Below are positions 12,401 to 22,044 of a stretch of 64,000 nt of DNA, piece after piece. The DNA lies in assembly GCF_046630445.1 (NCBI RefSeq), contig NC_092338.1, positions 15,223,501 to 15,287,500 of the forward strand, read 5' to 3'. Every line of letters starts with the position of its first letter. The first letter of the stretch is position 1. The position numbers and the translations under genes were made by a program. The DNA comes from Rutidosis leptorrhynchoides. Its lineage: Eukaryota > Streptophyta > Magnoliopsida > Asterales > Asteraceae. The notes beneath the pieces were generated by a model. The model was not told the DNA's origin and ran no database searches. It saw nothing but the letters and a program-made list of their open reading frames with translations.

Positions 12401-12436
12401 AAGAAGGGTGATGTTTATCACCCCGACGTTAGTTAA
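9419..12436 (+). CDS. Gag-protease polyprotein of Athila-type element A
   Basis: This 1005-residue ORF starts at ATG 9419 and stops with TAA. Residues about 100-270 form the Gag core, with CQFGGAPNEDANEHLRKF and DDARDWLDSL typical of Athila Gag. A probable coiled coil (about 298-322) follows. Next is a zinc knuckle of the Athila spacing CX2CX3HX4C (CELCQGPHLTRDC, residues 325-337), then an Asn/Gln-rich linker (about 385-450). The aspartic protease has LADSGASINLMP with the catalytic Asp near residue 773, and ILGRPFLATA as its second conserved block. The frame ends soon after the protease and no polymerase follows in any frame. Structural functions (RNA packaging, particle assembly, Gag processing) may be intact. 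The ORF has no internal stops, in keeping with a young insertion. Confidence 0.9.
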   Translation: MNLRSSNAELTPSHPEPERKFHERLRTQEVESLAKNLESLFLESDSEPIIQPIIEPIIKEEEEMADTNQTMEALMKATRKGQGHAIIQPTMSDGFEIKGQFLHMVTNTCQFGGAPNEDANEHLRKFVSICKLFKIKDVTDEVACLKIFPWSLKDDARDWLDSLTEGYIENWNDMMDKFLSEFFPASKAAKLQSDINHFKQKPNETLYEAWTQFNKMLRICPQHGLNTFQKVQIFYKGVNVTTRKDIDVAAGGSIMKKTPEDAHTIIADLASHSHNWHQEIEFSRSSNVASIESNDEIASLKVQIANQARQIEKVTKEMHAIRVGCELCQGPHLTRDCDQSTIEEQANFLGYLRKGEMNFSDFPAIEANNRKYPPINSYQVGGPSGSNNNNYQNNNNYQGGNPGYQNNRNFPNQNQRNPPPGYNNRNQPQRNYQNNFQQNQPQPLALMQPQPLAIMQPQPERKSGLEDLLRDFMVKHEQNAELQTQQIRNQQATIQILERDVGRISQLLAERPQIASNHPVILKKKDPQAPAYSQVNAIYSFCEDEASFKTPEHSPIFTLGCEDDDEECDEFIFSDLSNMADYTPYQEIDGTRVESMKSITCENEEIRVGDITPEYADYLMRLMSGNHAEVQKIETTKPSEFRVDDDLKVIKEEVKDTVKQAPKVEDYKEPIPYPHALLSEKPKENHCKPLNTDNICVNVPLVDVIAGMPNYGKFLNDLMAKEGVCEQASSAFLEAECAAIVKKNEFPPKLGDPGPFIVPCKLNDSRTLRSLADSGASINLMPYSIYSHLNLGELKPTNSGIRFIDQSVNKPIGIAENLVVKTGELEFLADFVVVDMKEDKFVPIILGRPFLATASALTDWKTGKLVLKDRGKSVTYQTEFSMNPPPTPIVSVNIVDHAKHIRQQAKCGEDGKEKLDSKPLNDCVVEKTMKKLYGRIRNAMSKKDKHLRERLISNLSKLEKYKLKKLVEESRFSDSWLLSKISGKNGCSNGSIGVKKGDVYHPDVS

Positions 12437-14376
12437 AATTAGGGTGGAGTCACGTGAACGACTCGCTAATAAACTTCACAAATTGTAAATAGTCCCATTC
12501 GTGTGTCTCGTTTTTATTTTAAATTCCTTTTTATTTGTATTTCTCATATACTTGTTTTAAAATTTAAAAATGTTAATCTTTTTAACACAAAAATAGAGTG
12601 TTTTTATTTTATTTTAAATTTGTTTTCGAAAATATTAAAACTTTAACTTTTAATGAATTGAATTTTATAAATTGAATTTAAAAATTTATAAACGGATTAA
12701 GATCAGGTATAACAACCGAATTTCCGTTACAAATATAAATTTATAAAAGATATTTTAAATTTAATTGATTATAAGTTATATAAAAAAAATATAAAATGAA
12801 AAAAGTAAAAAAAAAAAAAATAGTTTGTAATAACATAATTTTTTGGTGTGTATTGAAACTTATTATGTTTTTATTTTTTATATTTTAGCAAGAAAATATA
12901 GTGTGGGGTAAAAAAATGTGTTGTACGATTGAATTAAAACCCCATATTTTGTGTGTTTTTAACATGGTTTTGACAGGTACAGACGAAAATGCAATTAGAC
13001 GAAACAAAACATCAAATTACATTGTGATACAAACATTGGATATGATCATAGGTAAAACAATTTGAAAATCCAAATCGGTTAACAAAGGAAGTTCCAAATA
13101 CTCTACACTTTTTGTCCTCTCAAATTTATACATTATTATCTGATTTTATGTAATGAGGGCATTACATAATCTTAAGTGTGGGGTGGGAATATATAAATTC
13201 TCGAGAACTAATAAGTTATTGGTTTTTATGAAAATTTGAAAATTTTTAAACAAATGTATCTAATCAATTTTTAAGGTAACTACGAGCAATTAAAGATCAG
13301 GTGTAAAAACCGAAATTGTTGTCTCCATACATTAAAAATACATAAGTTTATTTGTTTAAAACTTATAAAAGAAAACCATTTATAACAAGAATTTATAAAT
13401 CCTTATATTGAAAACCATTTATCACATGTTTCTTTGAAGTTTATTGCAGATATCATTGCTACAGAATGTATAAACCTGAATATTCCATTATCACGAGTAA
13501 TAGAGGATGAATCGGATCCATCCCGTAAGAAAGTAAAGTCTTCCGAAATGACACACTTGCTAACTTATGTTAGAAGATGTAGTCCAGAACAGCTGTAGGT
13601 TGACGAAAAATCTTGAAAAGTCATCTCTATCATCGGCTGGAAATCCACCTAACCTCAGCATCAAACAGGGTTTTTGGTGGTCAGACTTATCCTAACCATG
13701 AGATGGATCTGTCTCGTACAATGGGGGGGCACAATGCAAATTAGCTTTTAAGACTAATGAATCTAATCCCCAGATGGATGATCTCCGTAAAGATTAACTG
13801 CATCTATGTTTGACCGCGGTCAACATACATATGCTATAACAAATTGAGGTGTGCAAACTCATGGTTCACCGATGATATTTGGACACGATATAATTTTGTT
13901 CTAAAACTTATGCTATTTTATGAATTATATTTGTGTAAAACTATTTTTGGACATTTGGCTTCAAGTTCCATGATACTACAATCATGGGGGCGAATAGCTT
14001 GCTAATCGCCGACTGAGACTTCGGTTTTCAGTTACCCTCAACCGGAATTTGAGGTTAAAACCGGAAAACGTGTCTAGTGTAAAAACTAGCATGACATTTT
14101 ATAAAATCATAAAACGTTTTCACAAGGTTCAATTTTCCCTAAGGATCCAAATTTTTAAACCCTAATCACGAGTTTCATGTTTGTTTCTGTTGTCAGAACT
14201 TCGTTTCGTGTGGTGTGCGTGTGATCCAATAAATACTGTGTTGTGTAATATATTTCATATAGCGTGTGTTTCATTTCGTGTAGTGTGTGTTGTGTGATCT
14301 AAATGTTCAATAAGGAAAAATATGTGATGTTCTAATTCTGTTAAAAGATGTAATTGCTTGAGGACAAGCAACGTTC
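12437..14376 (+). other. Element A 3' non-coding region replacing pol
   Basis: There are no ORFs of interest. The region repeats two kinds of short module: AGTGTGGGG boxes (12900, 13174 and the tract at 14377) and a GATCAGGT...ACCGAA line (near 12700 and 13292). In an autonomous Athila element this space would hold reverse transcriptase, integrase and sometimes an env-like gene, and I see no remnants of them. Confidence 0.7.
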
Positions 14377-14391
14377 AAGTGTGGGGTAATT
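14377..14391 (+). promoter_or_regulatory. Element A polypurine tract
   Basis: AAGTGTGGGGTAATT lies directly before the 3' LTR. The preceding GAGGACAAGC is also usual before the polypurine tract of Athila/Tat elements. The tract primes plus-strand DNA synthesis. Confidence 0.75.
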
Positions 14392-16649
14392 TGATATTGC
14401 TATAAATATACATATACTTCGTCGCAATATCAATCCAAAATGTTATGATTTTTATGTGTATTCGAGTAGTTTTCGGTTTGTAATTGGTAAAAATATCCAA
14501 AGCGTCGAATGAAATACTATTATGGATTTTTAATGATATAAAGATCAAAATGAAGATAAAATGAAGATTTCTAATGAGCAACAAAAGACTACAACATCGC
14601 GCCTCAAGACTACAAGTCAAAATGATCGAAATCACGAAATCAGCGCGCCTGCACGAGAAAAATCATAACTAAATCATACGGACTCGAAAAAAGGCGAATC
14701 AGGTGTCCAGACGTCCGTAACTCAAAAATCTACAACCTCAAAGAATTATACTTACACGAAACGTGTGGAGCTACACGAATCGTGTAATGTTTGGACGAAA
14801 TTCAGTTTCAACTTGCAAATGGGGCGGCTCCTTTATGTTTTAAAAACTAATTCTTTTCAAAGTGGTGCAGCAACTTGAATGCTTTTGACCTACTATTAGC
14901 ATGATAAATACGGAGTACTAGTTCAAAGAAAAGGAGAATATCAAACACACATAATTTTCATACAATTATTATACGCAAGTTATTATTCTGTAATTTTTAT
15001 TACTCTATTAGTTCAAGGTTAAAAATAGTTGTAATATTAAGGGTGTATTGTTCGTGATAAAGGGTGTTATTGTACGCGTGAAAGGGGTGTTATTATTGTA
15101 ATTTTTCTACCGTTTGAAGTTAATGCAAGTGAAGATATTTTAGTAAGTTTACTCTGTTAAAATTAGTGTTGTTATTATGTTTGCATATCTATATTTTTAT
15201 GTCTACCTTAGTGTAATGAATAGCTAAATTTCCCTAGTGTTTGCTTAAATGTAGAGCCCCTAGTGAAATGGATTGTTACCATTAGTAAAAGTTAAAATGT
15301 AACTTTAGTATTTTTAATATTGAGCCTAGTTAAAAGAACCATTTTTATGTAATTAGGTATTTAACCCTTGCCACTTAATTTATTAAATTTAAATAACGAA
15401 AGTTGTTTTTATTTACATAAATTGAGCTTCAACATTAAAAATGATCTAGACGAATTTATGGATAAGTTATTGACACCAATTTAGAAATAAACTTCGGTGG
15501 TTTGGGTGATATCAATAAGTTATATGAAGGTGAAATTATAAAAAGGGAAACCGTTATAATTTAGGTTTTGGCGAAGGTCAAAACTAGGCTAGGTCTCAAT
15601 TTAAATACTTAGGGAATAGTAGCTTTCTAAAAAGAATCCAATGAAAATTAGATTTTATTTAGTTAAGTTGTAACTTTATATTTATTCGAGAGAAAAATGT
15701 AAAGTTTGATACTAGAACATTTTAAATAGGGCGTAAAACTTAAAACAATCCATGGACCTAGGGGTGACACAATTAAGTAAACACTCACATTTATCTTATT
15801 TATATTTCTTATAAAAGTATTATTATTATTATTTACGATTTACCATTTTAAAATATTAGAAAAATACATAAAAACATTTATTTTTCGTAACAGTAATCTG
15901 TCACATACTTTTACACATACACGAATCGTGTATCATCACACGAATCGTGTAAGGTTCTGACGCGGCTACAGTACAGCTAGGGTTAAATTTAGGGTTTTAA
16001 TTATTTAATTATATATATTTAGGTTATTAGTTATTTTAATTAAGTTAATTAGTTTTACTTATTATAAAATACCTTAATAAATGTTTTAATCTTAAAATTT
16101 GTATTAATTATTATAACTTTATAAATTGTAACTAGTTTATAATTAGTAAATTAATTAATTTCCCTTTTAATTTATATTAGTTTTATTAAAAATATCATTT
16201 AGTTAATTTAAATAAGTTTATATAATAATTACTTAAAACAAAATTCTAAACATATAGTTTTATTAAAAATTACTATTTTACTAATTACCATCTAGTAATA
16301 TAATTGTCGCATCATAATTAGTATACTTTCATTTAGTTCCTTTTTAAGTTAATTATTGTAATCTTGTAATTTTATTTAGTAAATTAGTTAAGTTATTTTC
16401 TTTTACTGTTACCATAAATTGCCTAATCCAAAACCCTCTTTAATTAAGTTTGACATCAAAGACTATTAAAAAACCATTAAACACTCCATCTCCCTGTGGA
16501 ACGAATCGGATTTACCAACAAACTAAACTACACGGATAGGACTAGTTGCCTATATATATGTGTAAAATCAACCTAAAATCTATAAAATACCACATATACA
16601 ATAAATAATTCGTGTAACAAAACAACTCAAATCCTATCGCACACATCAA
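14392..16649 (+). repeat. Element A 3' LTR
   Basis: The LTR is 2258 bases and collinear with 6633-8909. Differences I saw: a T/G change at the GGATCTACAC / GGAGCTACAC position, a G/A change in GTGTGAAATC, one missing base near 16605, and loss of about 19-20 bases (GTTCATAAATAAAGGTCTC region) just before the end. ATATG follows at 16650-16654. Confidence 0.95.
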
Positions 16650-16654
16650 TATGT

Positions 16655-18630
16655 CTTCGTCTCTTTCATTTTTAGGGTTTCTCAGTTTACAATCCAAATC
16701 CAGTTAAACGGATTTTTAAGAAAGGTACTATCTGAATACAGTACATCGGCATAATGGAAAAGATATTATTCAATCAGGTATATGAGTACTTCATTTTTTA
16801 TTTCCTGATTATGTGAGTGCTTCATATTTCTTGTAACTCTATTTTTGACTTTGATGCCATTAGTTTGATTTGCTGATTATTTTATTCACACAATATTAGG
16901 AACTAACATTTTAAATTTTCAATGATCATGAGAACCAATGATATAGTGGTTCTATACTCAACTGTGTATTAATAATGTTACTACTAGATTTGTTTTTCGC
17001 TTTCTAAAATTTGAGGTGGAAGTTGCGATGCACAGAGTGTATTGTATGATGGATTAGCTTACACACTTTGACTTGCTATGTTATGGCATAATTGGTAGAG
17101 GTATGTATGTTAATCTATCTGTTTTTGCTACCCATACTGCCCTCTGCCATAAGTCATATAGAGTTATTATAAATGAATAATTACAATTACACAATTTATA
17201 TAAATGAAGTTTGGTTATCTAATATAGAAGAAAAATTCAAGATAATTCTTAATCTATGTATTAGCTACTGCTTTCTGTATTAGTTTACAATGCATTTACA
17301 AGTTTAATAGTGTGTTATATTTTTATATGATTGTAACTTCATTCTCAGATAAGATTCCATTATCGATTTCATTTCTTGCTTCATGTTAAATGTTAATTTT
17401 TTTATAACAACAACTACTAATGTTGGTGGAAGTTGTTTTTATGATGCATCAGGTAATACTTTTGTTTCAAGTCCAATGTATACTGGTGGTTACATGTGGC
17501 TTCATCATCGAATTCTTCTAATCTTGAAGGTATCCTATTTTGATTGTGGTTTTTGGTAACTTTATCTATAGTTTTAGTTAATTAAGTTATAGTTATGATA
17601 TCATAGCTACTGAGATTGCATCTTCTTTACATTTCAGTAATTTTAGACGTCATTGTTTAATTTGTAAACCTTTTATTTTTATGCGTTGGTGTTACTCGGT
17701 TTACCGAGACTTGGTTGACTGCATTTGTGCATTCAATTTCATCACAGGTGTGTGTAGTTTAATTTGTACACCTTTTGTTTTTATGTGTAGGTTGTTTCGG
17801 CATGTGATGGACCCGTTGTTTCTGAATCGTCCGCTTCATCATTTACTATTTGGGTTTTCGCTTTTGAAAGTTGGGAGTATAACAAAAGGTCTCTCTTTTG
17901 TGTGTTTTAGTTAAATGGATTGTGCTGTTTGCTTTAGATTTCTAAACTTTGTGAACTGCAATTATGATGATGTCCAAATGTGTGACACTGGGGATTATTA
18001 ATCCATCTGGTGAATGCGTGTTGTGTTTACTTGGTGTTTCGTTGGTGCGGGTACTGGTGCGAGTGTCGTTTGATGTTAATATCTAATGATTGTTTTCTGA
18101 TGAGTTGATTATTTCGGTAGTGATGAATGTTGTTGGTTCTAAACAGACAACTGGATGCAGTCATCATTTTGATGTTCATGGTATGTTAATTTACAGCAAG
18201 TGTATATAGTATTTATGTTTTCCTTTGTTTTATAGAGGGTAGTAGTGGATTGGTATTGTGATTATCTGCTTTGCCATTTGTTCTTTTTAAATGTCATTTA
18301 GATTTGCTTTTTGTTTGGGTTCTTAACTGAATTATTTGGAGCTATTGTGCTGTAGAGTAATTTTTCTATATGTGCAGGCTTGCTAATTTGTGTTATTAAT
18401 GACCGTAAATTGGTTGGTAGCCTACCGAGTTCTGATTTCGATATGTTATATCACCTTATGAATAGAATGCAGCTGATATATATCACCAATTTGCGTCTGT
18501 GTGGTTGGGTGGCTGTTTGTTTTGAACCTGAAGGCGAATGATAAACTGTGTGTTTTGTGTTTATTTTTTTTGTACATAATCTAATATCAACTGTACGCAT
18601 AATATTACCGAATGCCATAAAAATGTTAGA
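16655..18630. other. Non-coding continuation of the Helitron-like tract
   Basis: The region holds T-rich, intron-like DNA with short open stretches only (for example 17681-17914). I could not recognise a product. It may contain captured exons, as Helitrons often do, but nothing I can support. Confidence 0.4.
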
Positions 18631-18661
18631 ACGCAGCGAAGCGCGTCCGGCCTCTTTCTAG

Positions 18662-19356
18662 TTTTCACTATCTCGCGCATTCAAACTTAACTGTTTATCA
18701 TATTTATTTTCGAGAACTATTTATAGTTTTTTACTTTAATATGTTACTGCTTATATATTTAATATTCATCAGCACCTATTATTATTATATAATATATATA
18801 TATATATTGTATCACAATCTACAACTACTTCTAGACACTTAATTATGTAGACACTATGAATTGCCAGGTAATGATTTTATGGTTCTAAATAACTATATAT
18901 TCTTAACCTTGGATGATCGATTATATTCCTGATTATACATATATACTTTCTTATTGTACTTTACATATATTCTTTACCTTGGATGATCGATTACATTCCT
19001 TATTATACATATATACTTTCTTATTGTACTTTAAATAATATAATGTCTATGTTACACAAAGGGCCTTAACCTATGTGATTATTCATGTTAATTGTATAAA
19101 TATCTTTTAATAAACCCGTAATTTCACGACTATATTAAGTAGTATAAATGATAAACATAGTACACTATAGGTAACACATAACTATAAGGGGTGCATGGTC
19201 AAGACCAAACACTAAAACTTGTTAACTTCAAATATATAGTTGAAGGGCTAACTCACTATCTTTAGTTCTTGAAGAAAAAAAATAGAGATAACATAGACAC
19301 GATGAAAACATTGATTTCTAAATTTAATCCGAACTACAATAAACCTTTCTAAATCC
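18662..19356. other. Spacer with a two-copy tandem repeat
   Basis: No gene is visible. A unit of about 70 bases (core CCTTGGATGATCGATTA) is present twice in tandem at about 18895-18963 and 18964-19033, with only a few differences. Confidence 0.6.
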
Positions 19357-19719
19357 TTGTTTCTCATACAACATGCGGCTCTTACTACAAGCCCTAACTT
19401 TCCATCTGTATCTCAATTTCACCATTTTACAATTGAACAATCCCAACTTGTACCACTTCAAAAAGTAACAAAACCCCATGAAAATTCTATAAAATCCCAG
19501 AAATGTTATGGCTTTCTATCAGCAATTGGTTATGCAAACAAGAATATAGGAAATCTAGGGCAAGTTATAAGAAAATTAATTGGTTTAAATGGTTATAATA
19601 TTGAAGGTCTTTCAATTGGTGGTCACGAAACTTGTGTTATCAGCAATTGGGTATGCAAACAAGAATATAGGAAATCTAAGAGTAGCTTCAACCAAAATCT
19701 CTTCTTGTGGTTTCTTTGA
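19357..19719 (+). pseudogene. 5' fragment resembling chloroplast tRNase Z (TRZ2-like)
   Basis: The open stretch reads a transit-peptide-like N terminus rich in Ser, Thr and Gln, then YNIEGLSIGGHETCVI. That block closely resembles the start of the mature region of plant chloroplast ribonuclease Z, which matures tRNA 3' ends. The reading breaks right there, before the metal-binding His motif of the enzyme, so no catalytic part remains. It starts at TTG, with no in-frame ATG seen. A 40-base piece (19518-19557) is repeated at 19639-19678 with one mismatch, exactly where the homology ends. It looks like a truncated, rearranged gene piece; identity rests on one well-conserved block. Confidence 0.55.
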
Positions 19720-19753
19720 TCGACCGTTCAAAATATACCACTCCGTGCAAAGA

Positions 19754-20087
19754 TGATACAGACGTTAATGGGCCAACAGAAATAATTAGTCCAATAGAAG
19801 AAGCACAAGTGGGCTGAGTGGTTAATGAAAGGCCCAAATGAGTAACGGGTCCACCAACAAAGTACGATGACTACCAACAGAAGAGTCGTTAATCAAGTAA
19901 CAGAATGTATACGTGTAACATTGTAATAGGTCGATAGGCTTGAGTCGTTAGAAGCGGTTAATCAATGGAGTCTTTATACTATAATTGAATGTAACAAAAA
20001 GGGATATCAAACACTTAATTCAATAAACAATTTCTTTTCCTTCTCAATTTCTTGGAGATTTAGCCCGTCTCGAATTAGGGCGTATTA
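19754..20087 (+). repeat. Element B 5' LTR
   Basis: The LTR begins TGATAC and ends GTATTA, an imperfect inverted repeat that was probably GTATCA. It matches 51688-52008 along its length with several substitutions and small indels, so the insertion is clearly older than A or G. It is followed by TGGTGCTTTCATTG (20090-20103), the likely primer site. Confidence 0.85.
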
Positions 20088-20121
20088 TTTGGTGCTTTCA
20101 TTGTTAGTCCTAAAATTAACA

Positions 20122-21123
20122 ATGGCAGATTCATCGAATTCACAAGATGGATTGTTAGAACGTATGACCGAGCATTTCTTTCAAGCATTACAACCAATTC
20201 TGGTTGCAATGGCGTCACAGAATCATAATTCACAACCTAATCAAGTTCCGATCGGTGAAATTGCTGTTCCGGTTCAATTTCCTGCGAAGAAATTCGCCAT
20301 GGAGTTTCCACGATTTGGCGGTGGGGATCCAAAAGAATGGATATACAGAGCTGAGAAGCTCTTTGTGTTACAGAACCACATAAATTAGCTAATGCATCTA
20401 TGCATTTGGATGGTATAGCTAGTAGTTGGTTTCAGTGGGTTGAAATGACTAATCAAGTCCAATCTTGGACTGATTTTTCGATTGCACTTAAGGTACAATT
20501 TGGTCCATCATCTTATGAGGATCCAATTGAAATGATTACTCGTTTAACTCAGAAAGGTAATGTGCAAGATTATCAACAAGAGTTCCAAGTTTTATGCTGT
20601 AAAACTAGAGATTTTTCAGATAAGGTGTTAAAGAGTTGTTTCATTGCTGGATTGAAGCCTGAATTTATAAGTGAAGTTAAGGCAAAGACTCCATGTTCAT
20701 TAAGTCAAGCTATTAGATTGGCTAAGATGTATGAATCCAGTTCTAATAAAATAATTACCCCCATGGAGTTCAAGAAAAACTGGTTTGTTACCTACCCCTA
20801 ATTCCTCTTTTAAGTCTACAAAAGGAAATTTTGGTAAAAACACCACTGCAAGAATCACTAAGGTTGGTAGATTATATGATAGTGATAAGGCTAAGAAAGA
20901 TGCAAAAGGTGAATGTTATAACTGTGATGAAAAGTGGCATAGATATCATAGATGCAGTGTTAAGCCTAGTTTGCATATACTTGGGGTAGAATCTGATCAG
21001 AGTGATGAAGAGCAAGAAGAGGAGCTTCCATGTTGTGATGAAGAAAGTGACCTCAAATTGGGATTGATAACCCTGCAATCAGTCTGCATGCTTTATGGGG
21101 ACAAGCTAACCCTAGAGCGTTAA
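20122..21123 (+). pseudogene. Gag of element B, frameshifted
   Basis: The likely start is ATG 20122 (MADSSNSQDG). Readable Gag blocks are MEFPRFGGGDPKEWIYRAE, then after a stop and frame change near 20382 MHLDGIASSWFQW and FGPSSYEDPIEM, then after a second frame change near 20790 a zinc knuckle CYNCDEKWHRYHRC (CX2CX4HX4C). These are Ty3/gypsy retrotransposon Gag signatures. At least two frameshifts and stops make it non-functional. Confidence 0.8.
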
Positions 21124-21125
21124 GA

Positions 21126-21419
21126 ATGGAAGGTTCCATTAGCAATAAGAGAATTCAGTTCATGTTGGATAGTGGCGGTAGTCACAATTTCATCCAAGAA
21201 AGAATGGTGAAATACTTGAATTTAGCTTTACAGCCAACTAACCAATTTCATGTTATGGTGGACAATTGGTCAACATTTACACTGTTTGAAAAATGTGTAA
21301 AGGTTTTGGTCAACATTCAAGATTACAAGTTTGAAACAGATTTTTTTGTCATTGATTTACATGGAGCAGATGCACTTTTGGGTATGTCTTGGATGGAAGA
21401 ATTAGGTGATGTTTTATGA
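21126..21419 (+). pseudogene. Protease domain of element B
   Basis: The frame contains the aspartic protease motif FMLDSGGSHNFI and the later ALLGMSWMEELG block, as in Ty3/gypsy Pol. It is separated from gag by a stop and followed by a stop at 21417. The linker to reverse transcriptase (21420-21816) is decayed but readable in pieces, such as a DVFAEHTELPP-type block near 21680. Confidence 0.75.
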
Positions 21420-21816
21420 AGGGTAATAAAAAGGTGGTAATAAAAAGGTGGTATTACAAGGTATTCAAAATAGTCAACTGGAGTCAATTAGTGGCAAACA
21501 ACTCAAGAGAATGGTTGGAACAGATGCAACTTTTAATTGCTATATGTTTTGGGTCCAAGAAAAAGAACAACAAGTTGAATTCAATGTTCATCAATTGGAA
21601 GCTGATGTGGTCAAAGAACCACACTTATCACCTAATACTTTAACCCCTAAAGTTGCAAGTGTACTGTAATATTTTTCAGACGTGTTTGCAGAACATACTG
21701 AGTTACCACCTAAAATATTCTTGAATCATAGAATCAATTTGATACCTCATAGTCAACCTGTTAATGTCAAACCTTATAGATACCCTCATTTTTAGAAGGA
21801 TGAAATTGAATAGCAA

Positions 21817-22044
21817 GTGAATCAAATGTTAACACTTGGGGTGATTCAAGCAAGCACAAGCAGTTTTAGTTCCCATGTGATACTGGTTAAAAAGAAAGAT
21901 GGCACTTGGAGGTTTTGTATTGATTACAGAGACCTTAATGCAATTACTTTAAGGGATAGATTTCCCATTCCTACCATAGATGGACTTATTGACGAATTAC
22001 ATGGAGCAGCTTATTTTACTAAGTTGGATTTGAGGGCAGGGTAC
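21817..22044 (+). pseudogene. Reverse transcriptase, N-terminal part (element B)
   Basis: The motifs [20 protein letters not shown] and [16 protein letters not shown], then KLDLRAGY, are standard for the finger and palm start of Ty3/gypsy reverse transcriptase. The frame is cut at GGTAC (22040-22044) by the insertion of solo LTR F, and continues at 25327. Confidence 0.9.

Larger units (their letters stand above)
6633..16649 (+). mobile_element. Element A: non-autonomous Athila-type LTR retrotransposon
   Basis: The layout is LTR (6633-8909), primer site, a gag-protease ORF (9419-12436), about 1.95 kb without ORFs, a polypurine tract and LTR (14392-16649), flanked by the duplication ATATG. The primer site, the Gag zinc finger type and the protease resemble Athila elements of the Ty3/gypsy order. 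No reverse transcriptase, RNase H, integrase or env-like ORF exists, so movement would need enzymes from a helper. By eye the LTRs differ by about two substitutions, one single-base deletion and one 19-20 base deletion in the 3' copy, so the insertion is recent. It landed inside a Helitron-like tract. Confidence 0.9.
6218..18661 (+). mobile_element. Candidate Helitron-like tract interrupted by element A
   Basis: The 3' end is clear. The hairpin ACGCAGCGAAGCGCGT (18631-18646) forms a 6-bp stem with one bulged A, then CTAG at 18658-18661, then a T. The 5' end is only guessed from ATGAATGAACAGTAGC...GGGG near 6229-6249, which resembles the start of the tract at 5142. Without element A (6633-16649) the tract is about 2.4 kb. 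It contains Pro/Ala-codon-rich DNA at 6290-6430 and exon- or intron-like DNA at 16655-18600. I see no Rep/helicase gene, so it would be non-autonomous. The insert may include captured gene pieces that I cannot name. Confidence 0.4.
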
